Shown one piece after another: positions 26,060 through 35,110 of a DNA stretch of 64,000 nucleotides (the stretch's first letter is position 1; every line of letters begins with the position of its first letter). The position numbers and the translations under genes are program-made. Source of the DNA: Candidatus Thermokryptus mobilis (lineage in GTDB: Bacteria; Bacteroidota; Ignavibacteria; Kryptoniales; Kryptoniaceae); assembly GCF_900070205.1 (NCBI RefSeq), contig NZ_FAOO01000002.1:1-64000 (forward strand). Reading direction: 5' to 3'. The notes under the pieces were generated by a model. The model was not told the origin of the DNA. It ran no database searches and saw only the letters and a program-made list of their open reading frames with translations.

Positions 26060-27571
26060 TTAAAATTCCTCCCTCGTCCTGCTTGAAAAAATGCTAACAA
26101 CCATATCTTTATAAGAGCTCACATTGTCAACCTCATCCTTCGCTATCCTTGAAAATTGATGCAATCCATCAAGAACAAATTCCATCGCCGTAGCCATCGC
26201 ATATTTATCGCTTTCATCAATTTTCAAATACTTCTTCACGACTTCCTTCAAACCCTTAACTTTGCAAAGTTCAGAATAAAAATCATCTATAGGCATCTCA
26301 TCTGAAATTTCAATTTTATTCCCATTTTCAAACCAAGCTATTATTTGAGCATACTCTTGATGGCTTGACTGCGTTTGCTGTTTTCCTTTTTCCTCATAGT
26401 GATACCTTGTCTTCGGCAGAGGGTCTGGGAAATATTTCCTGAAAACTTCCCGTATTGCCTTCCCTATCAACGCTTTACTCACCTTAACACTTCCCTCCTG
26501 CTCGCCCTCAAACACAAGCTCTATCTTCCCCGTTATCCCAGGTAAAACGAAATTCAAATCACAAATCCTCGGATAAACGATCTCCTCATCATACTTTATC
26601 GCTCTCCTTTCAGCGTTGCTAACAAGATTTTCCATGCACGAAATCGTTAATCTTGCGCTAACACCCGATTTTTGATCTACAAATTCACTCGTCCTGGCTT
26701 GAAAGGCGATCTGCTCTATTATCTCTTTGAAATAATGTGGTATCACAACTTTCTTACCCGAATCCCTATTTATCCATGCCTCCTGCTCAGTTATCTTGAT
26801 CCCATCTTCAATTGTTCTTGGATAGTGAGTTAAAATTTGAGAGCCGATTCTGTCCTTCAGCGGAGTGATTATATTTCCACGGTTGGTGTAATCCTCTGGA
26901 TTTGCCGTAAAAATTATCATTATGTCAAGCGGTATCCTTATATTGAAACCTCTTATTTGAATATCGCGCTCCTGCATTATATTGAACAGACCAACCTGTA
27001 TCCTTGGTTGAAGATCAGGAAGTTCATTTATGACGAAAATCCCTCGGTTTGTCCTCGGAATTATACCCCAATGGATCACACCTTCATGAGAATAATAAAG
27101 TTTTTGCGTCGCTGCTTTTATAGGGTCAATGTCCCCAATCAGGTCAGCAATTGTCACATCGGGCGTCGCAAGTTTTTCACCATACCTTCTTTCCCTGGGA
27201 AGCCATTCAATTTCAACATCATCCCCGTATTCCTTTACAAGGTCAACACATCTTTTACAAAGCGGTTTGTAAGGATTATCGTTTATCTCACATCCTTTTA
27301 TTATCGGTATAACCTCATCAAGCAAATTGACAAACATCCTTGCTATTTTTGTTTTCGCTTGCCCACGCAAGCCAAGTAAAATGATATCATGTTTTGAAAG
27401 TATTGCATTTATTATAGCAGGAATGACCGTCTTTTCATACCCAACAATCCCCGGGAAAAGAACCTCGTTGTTCTTTATCTTTTGAATGACATTTTTCCTC
27501 AATTCCTCCTTCACGGGAAGAACTTTATATCCAGACCTTTTTAACTCGCCTATGGTTGATGGAAGTTTCAT
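26060..27571 (-). CDS. MoxR/magnesium-chelatase-type AAA+ ATPase
   Basis: The 503-residue protein has an AAA+ core. The Walker A region reads GLRGQAKTK, with Ala in place of the usual Gly before Lys. The pre-sensor region FVINELPDLQPRIQVGLFNIMQE and FTANPEDYTNRGNIITPLKDR match ChlI/MoxR ATPases. A long C-terminal helical domain follows. It likely works with the VWA protein encoded three genes downstream. Two conserved Cys pairs near residue 100 (GCEINDNPYKPLCKRC) may bind metal. Confidence 0.85.
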   Translation of the reverse strand: MKLPSTIGELKRSGYKVLPVKEELRKNVIQKIKNNEVLFPGIVGYEKTVIPAIINAILSKHDIILLGLRGQAKTKIARMFVNLLDEVIPIIKGCEINDNPYKPLCKRCVDLVKEYGDDVEIEWLPRERRYGEKLATPDVTIADLIGDIDPIKAATQKLYYSHEGVIHWGIIPRTNRGIFVINELPDLQPRIQVGLFNIMQERDIQIRGFNIRIPLDIMIIFTANPEDYTNRGNIITPLKDRIGSQILTHYPRTIEDGIKITEQEAWINRDSGKKVVIPHYFKEIIEQIAFQARTSEFVDQKSGVSARLTISCMENLVSNAERRAIKYDEEIVYPRICDLNFVLPGITGKIELVFEGEQEGSVKVSKALIGKAIREVFRKYFPDPLPKTRYHYEEKGKQQTQSSHQEYAQIIAWFENGNKIEISDEMPIDDFYSELCKVKGLKEVVKKYLKIDESDKYAMATAMEFVLDGLHQFSRIAKDEVDNVSSYKDMVVSIFSSRTREEF

Positions 27572-27633
27572 CTTTAACTTTTAAATTTGTTTTGTTGTAA
27601 ATTTTTTTAAACCAAAAAACGCTCAAAGTTGAA

Positions 27634-28665
27634 ATGGATAAAATTTTAATCATAAGGTTAAGCTCAATCGGTGACATCGTCCTATCAAGCACACTTATAA
27701 GATTACTTCGCAAAAAATTTCCAAACGCAAAAATTAATTTCGTAGTCAAAAAGGAATTTTCAGAACTCCTGAAATTTAACCCTTATTTGACGAATGTTAT
27801 TGAGTTTGATGCCAGCAAAGGTTTCAAAGAGCTGTTGAAATTAAAGAAGCAAATTTTAAAAGAAAGGTATGAGCTTATAATTGACATTCACAACAATTTA
27901 AGAAGCATTTTTCTTAGAACTTTTTCAGGTGCGAAGGTTGTGAAGATAAACAAGCGAATCTTCAAAAGATTTCTACTTGTAAAATTTAAAATCAATTTAT
28001 ACAAAAATGCAATTCCTGTCGTAGAAAGATACATTGAACCTGTCCAACAATTTTCTATCAAAAATGATAACCAAGGCGTTGAGCTTTTTGTTCCTAATGA
28101 TGCGATTGAATCAGCAAAATCTAAAACTGCTTTTTCAAACTCAAATATTTACATCGCTATTGCGCCCTCAGCTAAACATGAAACAAAAAGATGGCTTGCT
28201 GAAAGATTCGCAGAGCTCGGAGATAAGCTTACAGAAAAGTTTAACGCCAAAATAATTTTGCTTGGAGCTTCTGAAGATACTGAAAGATGCAACAAGGTTG
28301 AAAATATGATGAAACATAAACCAATAAATCTATGTGGCAAGACGACACTACTTGAATCAGCTGCAATACTATCGCTGTGCAAGCTACTCGTCACAAATGA
28401 TTCTGGGCTTATGCATATCGGTTCGGCCATGAAGACAAAAATAGTTGCAATCTTTGGTTCAACAGTCAAAGAATTTGGCTTCTTCCCGTATGGGACAGAA
28501 AGCATAGTTATTGAAAAACCCGTCAAATGCAGACCCTGCTCACATATTGGAAGGGATAAGTGTCCAAAGGGACACTTCAAGTGTATGATGGATATTGAAG
28601 TTGAAGAAGTATTTCAAGCGTGCGTGAAATTATTAAAGCCCGAGCTAGGGCAAAGCTCGGGCTAA
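27634..28665 (+). CDS. Glycosyltransferase family 9 (heptosyltransferase-like)
   Basis: The 343-residue protein begins ILIIRLSSIGDIVLSSTLIRLLRKKFP, the GT9 start. The C-terminal donor-site motifs are APSAKHETKRWLAERFAEL and CKLLVTNDSGLMHIGSAMKTKIVAIFGST. GT9 enzymes add ADP-heptose to the lipopolysaccharide inner core. The late cysteines (KCRPCSHIGRDKC) are typical of the WaaF group. It is a single-gene unit divergent from the MoxR gene. Its last 10 codons contain a hairpin. Confidence 0.88.
   Translation: MDKILIIRLSSIGDIVLSSTLIRLLRKKFPNAKINFVVKKEFSELLKFNPYLTNVIEFDASKGFKELLKLKKQILKERYELIIDIHNNLRSIFLRTFSGAKVVKINKRIFKRFLLVKFKINLYKNAIPVVERYIEPVQQFSIKNDNQGVELFVPNDAIESAKSKTAFSNSNIYIAIAPSAKHETKRWLAERFAELGDKLTEKFNAKIILLGASEDTERCNKVENMMKHKPINLCGKTTLLESAAILSLCKLLVTNDSGLMHIGSAMKTKIVAIFGSTVKEFGFFPYGTESIVIEKPVKCRPCSHIGRDKCPKGHFKCMMDIEVEEVFQACVKLLKPELGQSSG
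28637..28663. terminator. Hairpin between convergent GT9 and efflux adaptor genes
   Basis: A perfect 10-bp stem AGCCCGAGCT/AGCTCGGGCT (28637-28646 and 28654-28663) has a 7-nt loop and lies within the last codons of the GT9 gene. On the minus strand it is followed by TTTAATAATTTC, so it fits better as the terminator of the adaptor operon; on the plus strand no T-run follows. Confidence 0.65.
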
Positions 28666-28668
28666 ACT

Positions 28669-29961
28669 CTAAAACGGCGTTCTGCCTCTGAACTGGAAGG
28701 GTTGTTGTGTTCGAGATGGATTGTTTGATGCCGTCGGGAAAATATATCCAGTTATAATCTCATCACCCTCCTTTAAATTCCCACCGACGACCTCAGTATA
28801 ATTCCCATCCGTGATCCCAAGTCTAAGGAAAACGGGTTTGGGATTTTTATTTTCATCAATAACCCAAACAATGGCGCGACTGCCACCTAAAAATTGACCT
28901 TGTCTTTGAACATCTTGTCCACCAAATCCACCCTGTGGACCAAAAAACCCAGGGCTTCCACCTTCTTGTTGTCTTCTACGCATAAATTCCTCACGTCTCT
29001 TTTGCATTTCCTCCATCGCCTTTGCGAACCGCTTATCCTGTGGGTCTGGCTTAAATCTTAACGCAAGATTCGGTATCCGAAGAGCATTCTCACGCTTATC
29101 AATCAGTATTTTAACATTAGCTGTCATACCCGGCTTCAATTTTAACTCTTTATTCTCAACATCAATTATGACAGTGTAATTTATCACATTTTGAACGTTG
29201 ATCGGTTGAAGGCGAACTTGAGAAACCCTCCCAACGAATTGTTCATCTGGATAAGCATCAACAGTGAAGTAAACAGTTTGACCTGGTTTTACTTTCCCTA
29301 TATCTGCTTCATCAACATTTGCTTCAACCCTCATTTTCCTTAAGTCGTTTGCGATCGTGAAAAGGGTCGGCGCCTGTAAGCTTGCTGCAACAGTTTGACC
29401 GACATCAACATTCCTTGAAATAACTATACCATCTATAGGTGAATAAATCGTTGAATACTTCAGGTTAACGCGAGCCCTTTCAAGCTGAGCCTCAGCTGAT
29501 TTCAACTGCGCAAGCGCCGTTTCATAATTCGTCAACGCCTGGTCGTAATCTGCTTGTGAGACGAGATTTTTCGCGTAAAGCTCTTTTATTCTGTTTAATT
29601 CACGCTGTGCTTGATTGACCTGTGCCCTTGCTCTCTCAACTTGCGCCTCAGCATCCCTGACCTGAGCAGCAAGGAAAGTTGAATCAATTTGAGCCAAAAT
29701 CTGACCCTTTTTAACCGCATCATTAAAATCAACATAAATTTTAGCAATCGTCCCTGAAACCTGCGTCCCAACCTGAACAAGCGTAACAGGATTTAAAGTC
29801 CCTGTTGTCGTCACATAAACCTCAATATCTCCAACATCTACCTTTGCCGTCTTCAACGGATATTGCCCCGAGTTTCTATTATTCAAATAAAATGCAACTG
29901 CAAGCCCAGCTGCAACTAAAACCAAAACAAGTATCAAGACACGAATAATTTTTCTTTTCAT
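28669..29961 (-). CDS. MacA/HlyD-type efflux periplasmic adaptor
   Basis: From the ATG at 29961 (preceded by a perfect TAGGAGGT site) the protein has 430 residues. It has one N-terminal membrane helix, then barrel-sandwich hybrid strands (VYVTTTGTLNPVTLVQVGTQ and STIYSPIDGIVISRNVDVGQT). An alpha-helical hairpin and a C-terminal beta-barrel complete it. A Gln/Gly/Arg-rich insert near residues 320-360 is low in complexity. It would bridge an inner-membrane pump to an outer-membrane channel. No pump or channel gene is present here. It is the last gene of the ECF sigma operon. Confidence 0.9.
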   Translation of the reverse strand: MKRKIIRVLILVLVLVAAGLAVAFYLNNRNSGQYPLKTAKVDVGDIEVYVTTTGTLNPVTLVQVGTQVSGTIAKIYVDFNDAVKKGQILAQIDSTFLAAQVRDAEAQVERARAQVNQAQRELNRIKELYAKNLVSQADYDQALTNYETALAQLKSAEAQLERARVNLKYSTIYSPIDGIVISRNVDVGQTVAASLQAPTLFTIANDLRKMRVEANVDEADIGKVKPGQTVYFTVDAYPDEQFVGRVSQVRLQPINVQNVINYTVIIDVENKELKLKPGMTANVKILIDKRENALRIPNLALRFKPDPQDKRFAKAMEEMQKRREEFMRRRQQEGGSPGFFGPQGGFGGQDVQRQGQFLGGSRAIVWVIDENKNPKPVFLRLGITDGNYTEVVGGNLKEGDEIITGYIFPTASNNPSRTQQPFQFRGRTPF

Positions 29962-29965
29962 CGCC

Positions 29966-30331
29966 TTACCTCCTACCATTTTTTTCTGTTTCTTTGATCA
30001 TTTTTTCAAACTCATCTAACTGTTCCAGGGTCAAAATTGAACGAATTGAATCACGAACCACATTTCTTAAGGAATCAAACTTCGGCTTAAATTCCTTACT
30101 TAACTTTTTAAATTCCTTTTGCGACCACCCGAGTATCGTATCAAGCTGAACTTGTTGCTCTTTTGACAGGTTCAACCTCTTGATGAGTTCTCTTCTATAC
30201 TCCTTTAACCCATCTCTTTTCTCACCATGATATATTCCCTTCAAAGCAACCCTGTCAATCACAACTCCAAGGGCAAACCCAATCAAAACACACACAATTA
30301 TCAAAATTATAGCTTTCGTCTTATTGCTCAT
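29966..30331 (-). CDS. Membrane-anchored Spy/LTxxQ-like periplasmic protein
   Basis: The 121-residue protein has one N-terminal membrane helix (AIILIIVCVLIGFALGVVI) and a helical periplasmic domain. LNLSKEQQVQLDTIL and ILTLEQLDEFEKM resemble the Spy/CpxP and metal-resistance sensor family. Those proteins act as periplasmic chaperones or as sensors of envelope or metal stress. Its place between an anti-sigma factor and an efflux adaptor fits stress sensing. It overlaps the anti-sigma gene by 4 nt. Confidence 0.72.
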   Translation of the reverse strand: MSNKTKAIILIIVCVLIGFALGVVIDRVALKGIYHGEKRDGLKEYRRELIKRLNLSKEQQVQLDTILGWSQKEFKKLSKEFKPKFDSLRNVVRDSIRSILTLEQLDEFEKMIKETEKNGRR

Positions 30332-30786
30332 TTTTTCCTATCCCCGTTTATTGTCAATGTCAGCTCAAGTACTTCATCTTTTGTCAATTCCCCACCCGAG
30401 CTCATAACTTTCTGAATTGACGGTGTATCGCCCAAAACCGCTTCCTCAATTCTAACCCGAGTCCCTCTTGATATAAGCTCAAATCCAAGCAAAAGCAAGA
30501 AGATGAAAACCAAAGCGATCGCAATCTCACGAGCAAATCCAATTACATAATCCCAAACACCTTGCTTCAGTTTTCGTTCGCGAATCCTCGCCAGAACCTT
30601 TGTGAAAATATAAGGAGAAACCTCAACTATACCCTCACTCATAACCTCACGGACAAGATTATGAAGCTCAACCAATTGAGAACACTCATCACAAGATTTA
30701 AGATGCTCCTCAACAAGTTCAATATTCTTTTTCAATTCACCATCAATATACTCAGAGACCAACTTTTTAATTTTCTCGTGCTTCAT
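30328..30786 (-). CDS. Zinc-finger anti-sigma factor (zf-HC2)
   Basis: The 152-residue protein starts with a zinc-binding anti-sigma domain: HLKSCDEC gives the HxxxCxxC motif at about residues 27-34. One membrane helix follows (EIAIALVFIFLLLLGFELI) and then a short periplasmic tail. Such proteins hold the ECF sigma factor inactive at the membrane until a signal triggers release. Its ATG overlaps the sigma gene's stop by 4 nt, so the two are made in balance. Confidence 0.9.
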   Translation of the reverse strand: MKHEKIKKLVSEYIDGELKKNIELVEEHLKSCDECSQLVELHNLVREVMSEGIVEVSPYIFTKVLARIRERKLKQGVWDYVIGFAREIAIALVFIFLLLLGFELISRGTRVRIEEAVLGDTPSIQKVMSSGGELTKDEVLELTLTINGDRKK

Positions 30787-31367
30787 TTCAAAATTTCCCT
30801 GTATTCTTTTAAATGTTCAGCCAAAAGTTTTCTTGCCCTGAAAATTCTTGATTTAACGGTTCCAACGCTGACCTTAAGTATTTTTGCGATCTCTTCATAT
30901 TGAAGGTCTTCAAACTCACGAAGTATCAACGCAGTTTTGTATTCAATTGGAAGTTTTGAAACCGCCTTCTCAATTATTTCCCTTAACTCTCTTCTTTCCG
31001 CCGATTTCTCAACCGGAGAATAAGAAGGTTCAGCCTTCGGGTTTTGACTTACAACTTCAGAGAGTGACAAAGTCCTGTGTCGTTGTCTTCGTCTTATCTC
31101 GTCAATGCAAACATTAACTGTTATCCTGTAAATCCAAGTGTAAACGGCAGAACCGAATCTATAATCTTTCAGTGACTCAAAAACTTTTAAGAAAACCTCC
31201 TGGGTCAAATCATCAACAACGCTTGAATCTCCGACGATTTTAAAAATCAAATTTCCAACTTTGTTTTGGTATTTTTTAACTATAAACTCAAACGCTTTTT
31301 CGTCTCCTTCAATCGCCTTTTTTACGATTTCAACTTCATCAATTCCTTTAAATTCTTTCAATGTCAT
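30783..31367 (-). CDS. ECF-family RNA polymerase sigma factor
   Basis: The 194-residue protein has sigma region 2 (FIVKKYQNKVGNLIFKIVGD, then DLTQEVFLKVFESLKDY) and region 4 (LPIEYKTALILREFEDLQYEEIAKIL, then VGTVKSRIFRARKLL). Regions 1.1 and 3 are missing, as usual for ECF factors. A GGAACTT-N15-GTCAAA promoter lies directly upstream, indicating that it drives its own operon. The operon holds its anti-sigma factor, a Spy-like protein and an efflux adaptor, so the regulon is probably envelope or toxic-compound stress. Confidence 0.94.
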   Translation of the reverse strand: MTLKEFKGIDEVEIVKKAIEGDEKAFEFIVKKYQNKVGNLIFKIVGDSSVVDDLTQEVFLKVFESLKDYRFGSAVYTWIYRITVNVCIDEIRRRQRHRTLSLSEVVSQNPKAEPSYSPVEKSAERRELREIIEKAVSKLPIEYKTALILREFEDLQYEEIAKILKVSVGTVKSRIFRARKLLAEHLKEYREILK

Positions 31368-31371
31368 AGAT

Positions 31372-31399
31372 TTTGACGCCTCAGTTTTATCAAAGTTCC
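31372..31399 (-). promoter_or_regulatory. ECF sigma-E-type autoregulatory promoter
   Basis: On the minus strand, GGAACTT (31399-31393) and GTCAAA (31377-31372) are separated by 15 nt, close to the classical sigma-E pattern GGAACTT-N15-GTCTAA. The -35 begins at the first base after the murA stop. The -10 ends 4 nt before the sigma ATG, so the transcript would be leaderless or nearly so. Confidence 0.7.
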
Positions 31400-32662
31400 T
31401 TAGTACTCATCTGTTTTCTCACGCCAAATTTGCGCCCCGAGGCGTTGCAATTTTTCCTCAATCCTTTCATATCCACGGTCAATGTGATAAATTCTCAAAA
31501 CCTCGGTTTTCCCCTCTGCAACAAGTCCTGCGAGTATCAACGAGGCGCTCGCCCTTAGATCTGTTGACATAACCTTTGCGCCTTTAAGCTTTCGCACTCC
31601 GCGAACTATCGCCACATTTTCATTTACTTCTATATCCGCACCAAGTCGCACAAGCTCTGGTACATGCTTGAACCTGTCATAAAAAATCGTCTCCGTTACA
31701 ACCGATGTCCCATTTGCAATTGACATAAGCGCAATCCATTGTGCCTGCATATCCGTTGGAAAACCAGGATAAACCGCGGTTGTGACATCAACCGGCTTTA
31801 TCTCGTCGGGCGCTTCTATCTCAACAAAATCATCTCCAACATTTAGATAACATCCAGCATCTTCAAGTTTAAGGAGCACTGCCTCAAAATGTTTGGGGTT
31901 ACATTTTTTAATTTTAACTTTACCTCCCGTTATCGCTCCGGCGATAAGAAAAGTCCCCGCTTCAATCCTGTCTGGAATTGTCGTGACATCCGCTGGCTTA
32001 AGTTCATCAACCCCTTCAATCTCAATTGTATCCGTCCCAAGCCCGGTAATTTTAGCTCCCATTGAAATCAGAAACTCGCCAAGTTGAACTATTTCCGGTT
32101 CTTTCGCCGCGTTCTCAATCAATGTAATCCCTTTAGCAAGGACAGATGCCATCATAACATTTCCCGTCGCTCCAACGCTTGGCTTATCAAAATGAATTTT
32201 AGCACCATGAAGTTTTTTCGCCCTCGCAACTATGTAACCGGAATCAAGTTCAACTTCAGCTCCGAGTTTCTTTATCCCCTCAATATGAAGGTCAACAGGC
32301 CTTGGTCCCCAAGCACAACCCCCGGGCAAGGAAACCTTCGCATAACCAAATCTACCTACCAAAGGTCCAAGGACATAAATTGATGCTCGCATCTTTTTGA
32401 CAAGCTCATAAGGAGCTTCATACTTTGAAACATTTTCGGTATTGATCGTCAAGATGTGATTTTCAAAATTAACATTAACCCCAATTTCAATTAAAACTTG
32501 CGACATCGTCTTGACATCTCTTAGATCAGGGGTATTGTAAATTTTATAAGTTCCACTTGCGAGCAAAGTTGCAGGCATCAAAGCCAGAACTGAATTTTTT
32601 GCACCGCTTATCTCAACCTCTCCACTGAGTTTTTTCCCTCCGATGATGACAAATTTCTCCAT
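31400..32662 (-). CDS. murA: UDP-N-acetylglucosamine 1-carboxyvinyltransferase
   Basis: From the ATG at 32662 the protein has 420 residues, matching MurA. SGAKNSVLALMPATLL near the start and the catalytic loop SLPGGCAWGPRPVDLH with Cys116 are present. Cys at this position usually means sensitivity to fosfomycin, whereas Asp gives resistance. MurA performs the first committed step of peptidoglycan synthesis, adding enolpyruvate from PEP to UDP-GlcNAc. The ECF sigma gene follows 32 nt downstream on the same strand. Confidence 0.96.
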   Translation of the reverse strand: MEKFVIIGGKKLSGEVEISGAKNSVLALMPATLLASGTYKIYNTPDLRDVKTMSQVLIEIGVNVNFENHILTINTENVSKYEAPYELVKKMRASIYVLGPLVGRFGYAKVSLPGGCAWGPRPVDLHIEGIKKLGAEVELDSGYIVARAKKLHGAKIHFDKPSVGATGNVMMASVLAKGITLIENAAKEPEIVQLGEFLISMGAKITGLGTDTIEIEGVDELKPADVTTIPDRIEAGTFLIAGAITGGKVKIKKCNPKHFEAVLLKLEDAGCYLNVGDDFVEIEAPDEIKPVDVTTAVYPGFPTDMQAQWIALMSIANGTSVVTETIFYDRFKHVPELVRLGADIEVNENVAIVRGVRKLKGAKVMSTDLRASASLILAGLVAEGKTEVLRIYHIDRGYERIEEKLQRLGAQIWREKTDEY

Positions 32663-32796
32663 CGCCTGTCGGTTTTTAATTTTTAGGGTCAATCAAATTT
32701 TCTAAAATAAAACCAAAAAACAAAAAATTTTACGCAACTCAATCTTGCAAAATTGAACCGACATTTTTAACTTCTACAAAAAATACGAGAATGGAA

Positions 32797-33921
32797 ATGC
32801 GAAAACTTGTCTTGTTCCTCTTTCTAATCTCAATGACACTCAAAGCTCAATCCCAATACGATCAAATCATCTCCGAAATTTCAAACAAGTACATACCCGA
32901 CAAGAGAACGGGGGTATTTGAAATTTTCATCCAAGAGGTTGACGGGAAAATCGTTGTAAAAGGCGAAACCACGAACATATCGGCGAAGGAATCATTGATA
33001 AACGCTTTGGTAAAATTTGAAAAGCAAATAATTGACAGCGTCCTGATTTTGCCTTCACCAGATCTAAAAGGTAAAATTTTCGGCATCATTTCAGTTAGTG
33101 TTGCTAATATGAGGGCGAAACCCTCTCATCAATCTGAACTTGTAAATCAAGTTCTTTTAGGTAGCACTGTCAAAATTTTAAAACGCAGTGGCTATTGGTA
33201 TCTCGTTCAAACTGAACCACCCGAAAATTACATCGGCTGGATTGAAGAGGGCGGTTTAGCAATCAAAGATAAAACTGAATTTGAAAGTTGGCAAAGTAAA
33301 AAGAAGATAATTTTCACGGACTATTTCGGATTCGTCTACTCGCAAAAGGATAAAAACTCAACACCAGTGAGTGACCTCGCTCTTGGGAATCTACTCACAG
33401 TTGAAAACGAGGACAAAAATTGGTTTTTCGTCACACTGCCAGACGGAAGAAAAGGATATGTTGAGAAATCCAAAGCGATGAACTATGATGAATGGAAAAG
33501 AAGAGTTAATTTCAATGAGGTCAATTTAATTAACACAGCAAAAAAATTTGTCGGTTTCCCTTATCTTTGGGGTGGAACAAGTGTAAGAGGTTTTGATTGT
33601 TCAGGGTTCACAAAAATCGTCTTCAAATTGAATGGATTTGAACTTCCAAGGGATGCTGATCAACAAGCACAACTTGGAGTTGAAGTTAACCCCGGGGAAA
33701 ATTTTGAAAATTTAAAACCCGGCGATCTTCTCTTCTTCGGGCAAAAAGCTGAGGATGGCAAACCAGAGAAGATAACCCATGTAGGGATTTACATCGGGAA
33801 TAAAGAGTTCATCCATTGCTCTGGGAAGGTGAGCATTGATAGTTTTGACCCGAAGGCGCCAAATTTCAACGAATATAGATTTAAAACTTTCGTCAAGGCG
33901 AAACGACTTGTAAAAAATTAA
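32797..33921 (+). CDS. Secreted NlpC/P60 peptidoglycan hydrolase with SH3-type domains
   Basis: The protein has 374 residues from the ATG at 32797 (an ATG two codons earlier is possible). It has a signal peptide (MRKLVLFLFLISMTLKAQS) and two bacterial SH3-like regions (about residues 90-150 and 165-225). The C-terminal NlpC/P60 domain has the catalytic Cys268 in GFDCSGFT and His in THVGIYIG. It likely cuts peptide stems in the cell wall. It is divergent from murA and lies 14 nt before the DUF819 gene. Confidence 0.9.
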   Translation: MRKLVLFLFLISMTLKAQSQYDQIISEISNKYIPDKRTGVFEIFIQEVDGKIVVKGETTNISAKESLINALVKFEKQIIDSVLILPSPDLKGKIFGIISVSVANMRAKPSHQSELVNQVLLGSTVKILKRSGYWYLVQTEPPENYIGWIEEGGLAIKDKTEFESWQSKKKIIFTDYFGFVYSQKDKNSTPVSDLALGNLLTVENEDKNWFFVTLPDGRKGYVEKSKAMNYDEWKRRVNFNEVNLINTAKKFVGFPYLWGGTSVRGFDCSGFTKIVFKLNGFELPRDADQQAQLGVEVNPGENFENLKPGDLLFFGQKAEDGKPEKITHVGIYIGNKEFIHCSGKVSIDSFDPKAPNFNEYRFKTFVKAKRLVKN

Positions 33922-33935
33922 TTTCAAGCTAACAC

Positions 33936-35108
33936 TTGATAACAAACCCAACGGAAATTTTTAGTTATTTCGCATTTATAATCTTTTTCATCTACAGGGT
34001 CTCACAAATCAAATTGTTTCAAAAATTCTTCAGGTATCTCCCGCCTGTTATTTGGATTTATTTCCTGCCAATGTTATCATCAGCCATTGGAATTATACCA
34101 AGGGAGTCAGAACTTTACGAATGGACAAAACTTTACATCTTGCCATCTGCTCTCGTTCTACTGTTACTTTCAGCAAACATTCCCGTGATAATGAAGCTTG
34201 GTTTTAAAGCGATAATTATGTTTCTAACGGGTTCTTTCGGCATAATAATTGGTGGTCCCATTGTTTTACTTGTCTTTAAACATTGGTTGCCCCCAGACGC
34301 ATGGAAAGGCATTGCTGCTTTGTCTGGCAGTTGGATGGGTGGAAGCGCAACGATGCTCGCCATTGCACAAAGTATAAAAACACCCGAATCTTTACTTGCA
34401 CCATTGATCGTTGTTGACACCGTCGTTGGCTACGGCTGGATGGGTGTCGTTATATTCCTATCCGCATTCCAAGATAAAGTTGATGAATTCAACCGAGTTG
34501 ATAAAACAATTCTGATTGAACTGAACAAAAAAATGCAAAAACTGACTGAATCAAGAAAAAGATTTTTAAACTTCATTGATTTTGCAACAATGATATTTGT
34601 CGCGTTCGGTGTTGGAACCCTATCACTAAAACTCGGGAAACTACTTCCAGAGATTGGCGTAATCATCACGAATTACACTTGGGGTATTATAATCGCTACA
34701 ACCATTGGCGTAGCTTTATCCTTCACAAAATTATCCGAGCTTGAATACTCTGGCTCAAGTCATGTTGGGAATTTTTTGCTTTATCTTCTCCTGGCTTCGG
34801 TCGGGGCAAGGGCAAACATATACGGTATATTTGAAACGCCAATCTTTATGTTGATGGGCGCTGTATGGATCTTAATCCATGCCAGTTGCTTATTCGTAGT
34901 CGGAAAGTTGATAAAAGCTCCAATGTTTCTGATGGCAACAAGCAGTCAAGCAAACATAGGTGGTCCGGTCACAGCTCCAATTGTCGCCTCTGTTTATCAG
35001 AGCGCACTTGCCCCAGTAGGACTTCTCATGGCTGTAGCCGGAAATATAATTGGAATCTATGGCGGATTGCTTTGCTCCCAACTTTGTTATCTTGTATCAA
35101 AATTATAG
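33936..35108 (+). CDS. DUF819 family integral membrane protein
   Basis: The 390-residue protein begins at a TTG and has about ten predicted membrane helices. The conserved stretches ALSGSWMGGSATMLAIAQ and ATSSQANIGGPVTAPIVAS identify the DUF819 (YjcL-like) family. The second half repeats the glycine-rich theme of the first, which suggests an inverted-repeat transporter fold. The substrate is unknown. Its stop lies 2 nt from the convergent NusG-like gene. Confidence 0.85.
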   Translation: MITNPTEIFSYFAFIIFFIYRVSQIKLFQKFFRYLPPVIWIYFLPMLSSAIGIIPRESELYEWTKLYILPSALVLLLLSANIPVIMKLGFKAIIMFLTGSFGIIIGGPIVLLVFKHWLPPDAWKGIAALSGSWMGGSATMLAIAQSIKTPESLLAPLIVVDTVVGYGWMGVVIFLSAFQDKVDEFNRVDKTILIELNKKMQKLTESRKRFLNFIDFATMIFVAFGVGTLSLKLGKLLPEIGVIITNYTWGIIIATTIGVALSFTKLSELEYSGSSHVGNFLLYLLLASVGARANIYGIFETPIFMLMGAVWILIHASCLFVVGKLIKAPMFLMATSSQANIGGPVTAPIVASVYQSALAPVGLLMAVAGNIIGIYGGLLCSQLCYLVSKL

Positions 35109-35110
35109 AG

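Noticed and set aside
26837-27379. 180-codon open frame antisense to the MoxR-type gene
   Set aside because: It is a shadow of a well supported AAA+ gene, with composition unlike real proteins of this window.
28149-28580. 143-codon open frame antisense to the GT9 gene
   Set aside because: It lies completely inside the GT9 motifs and has no own start signal.
31893-32383. Open frames antisense to murA
   Set aside because: They are short shadows of murA without start signals or motifs.
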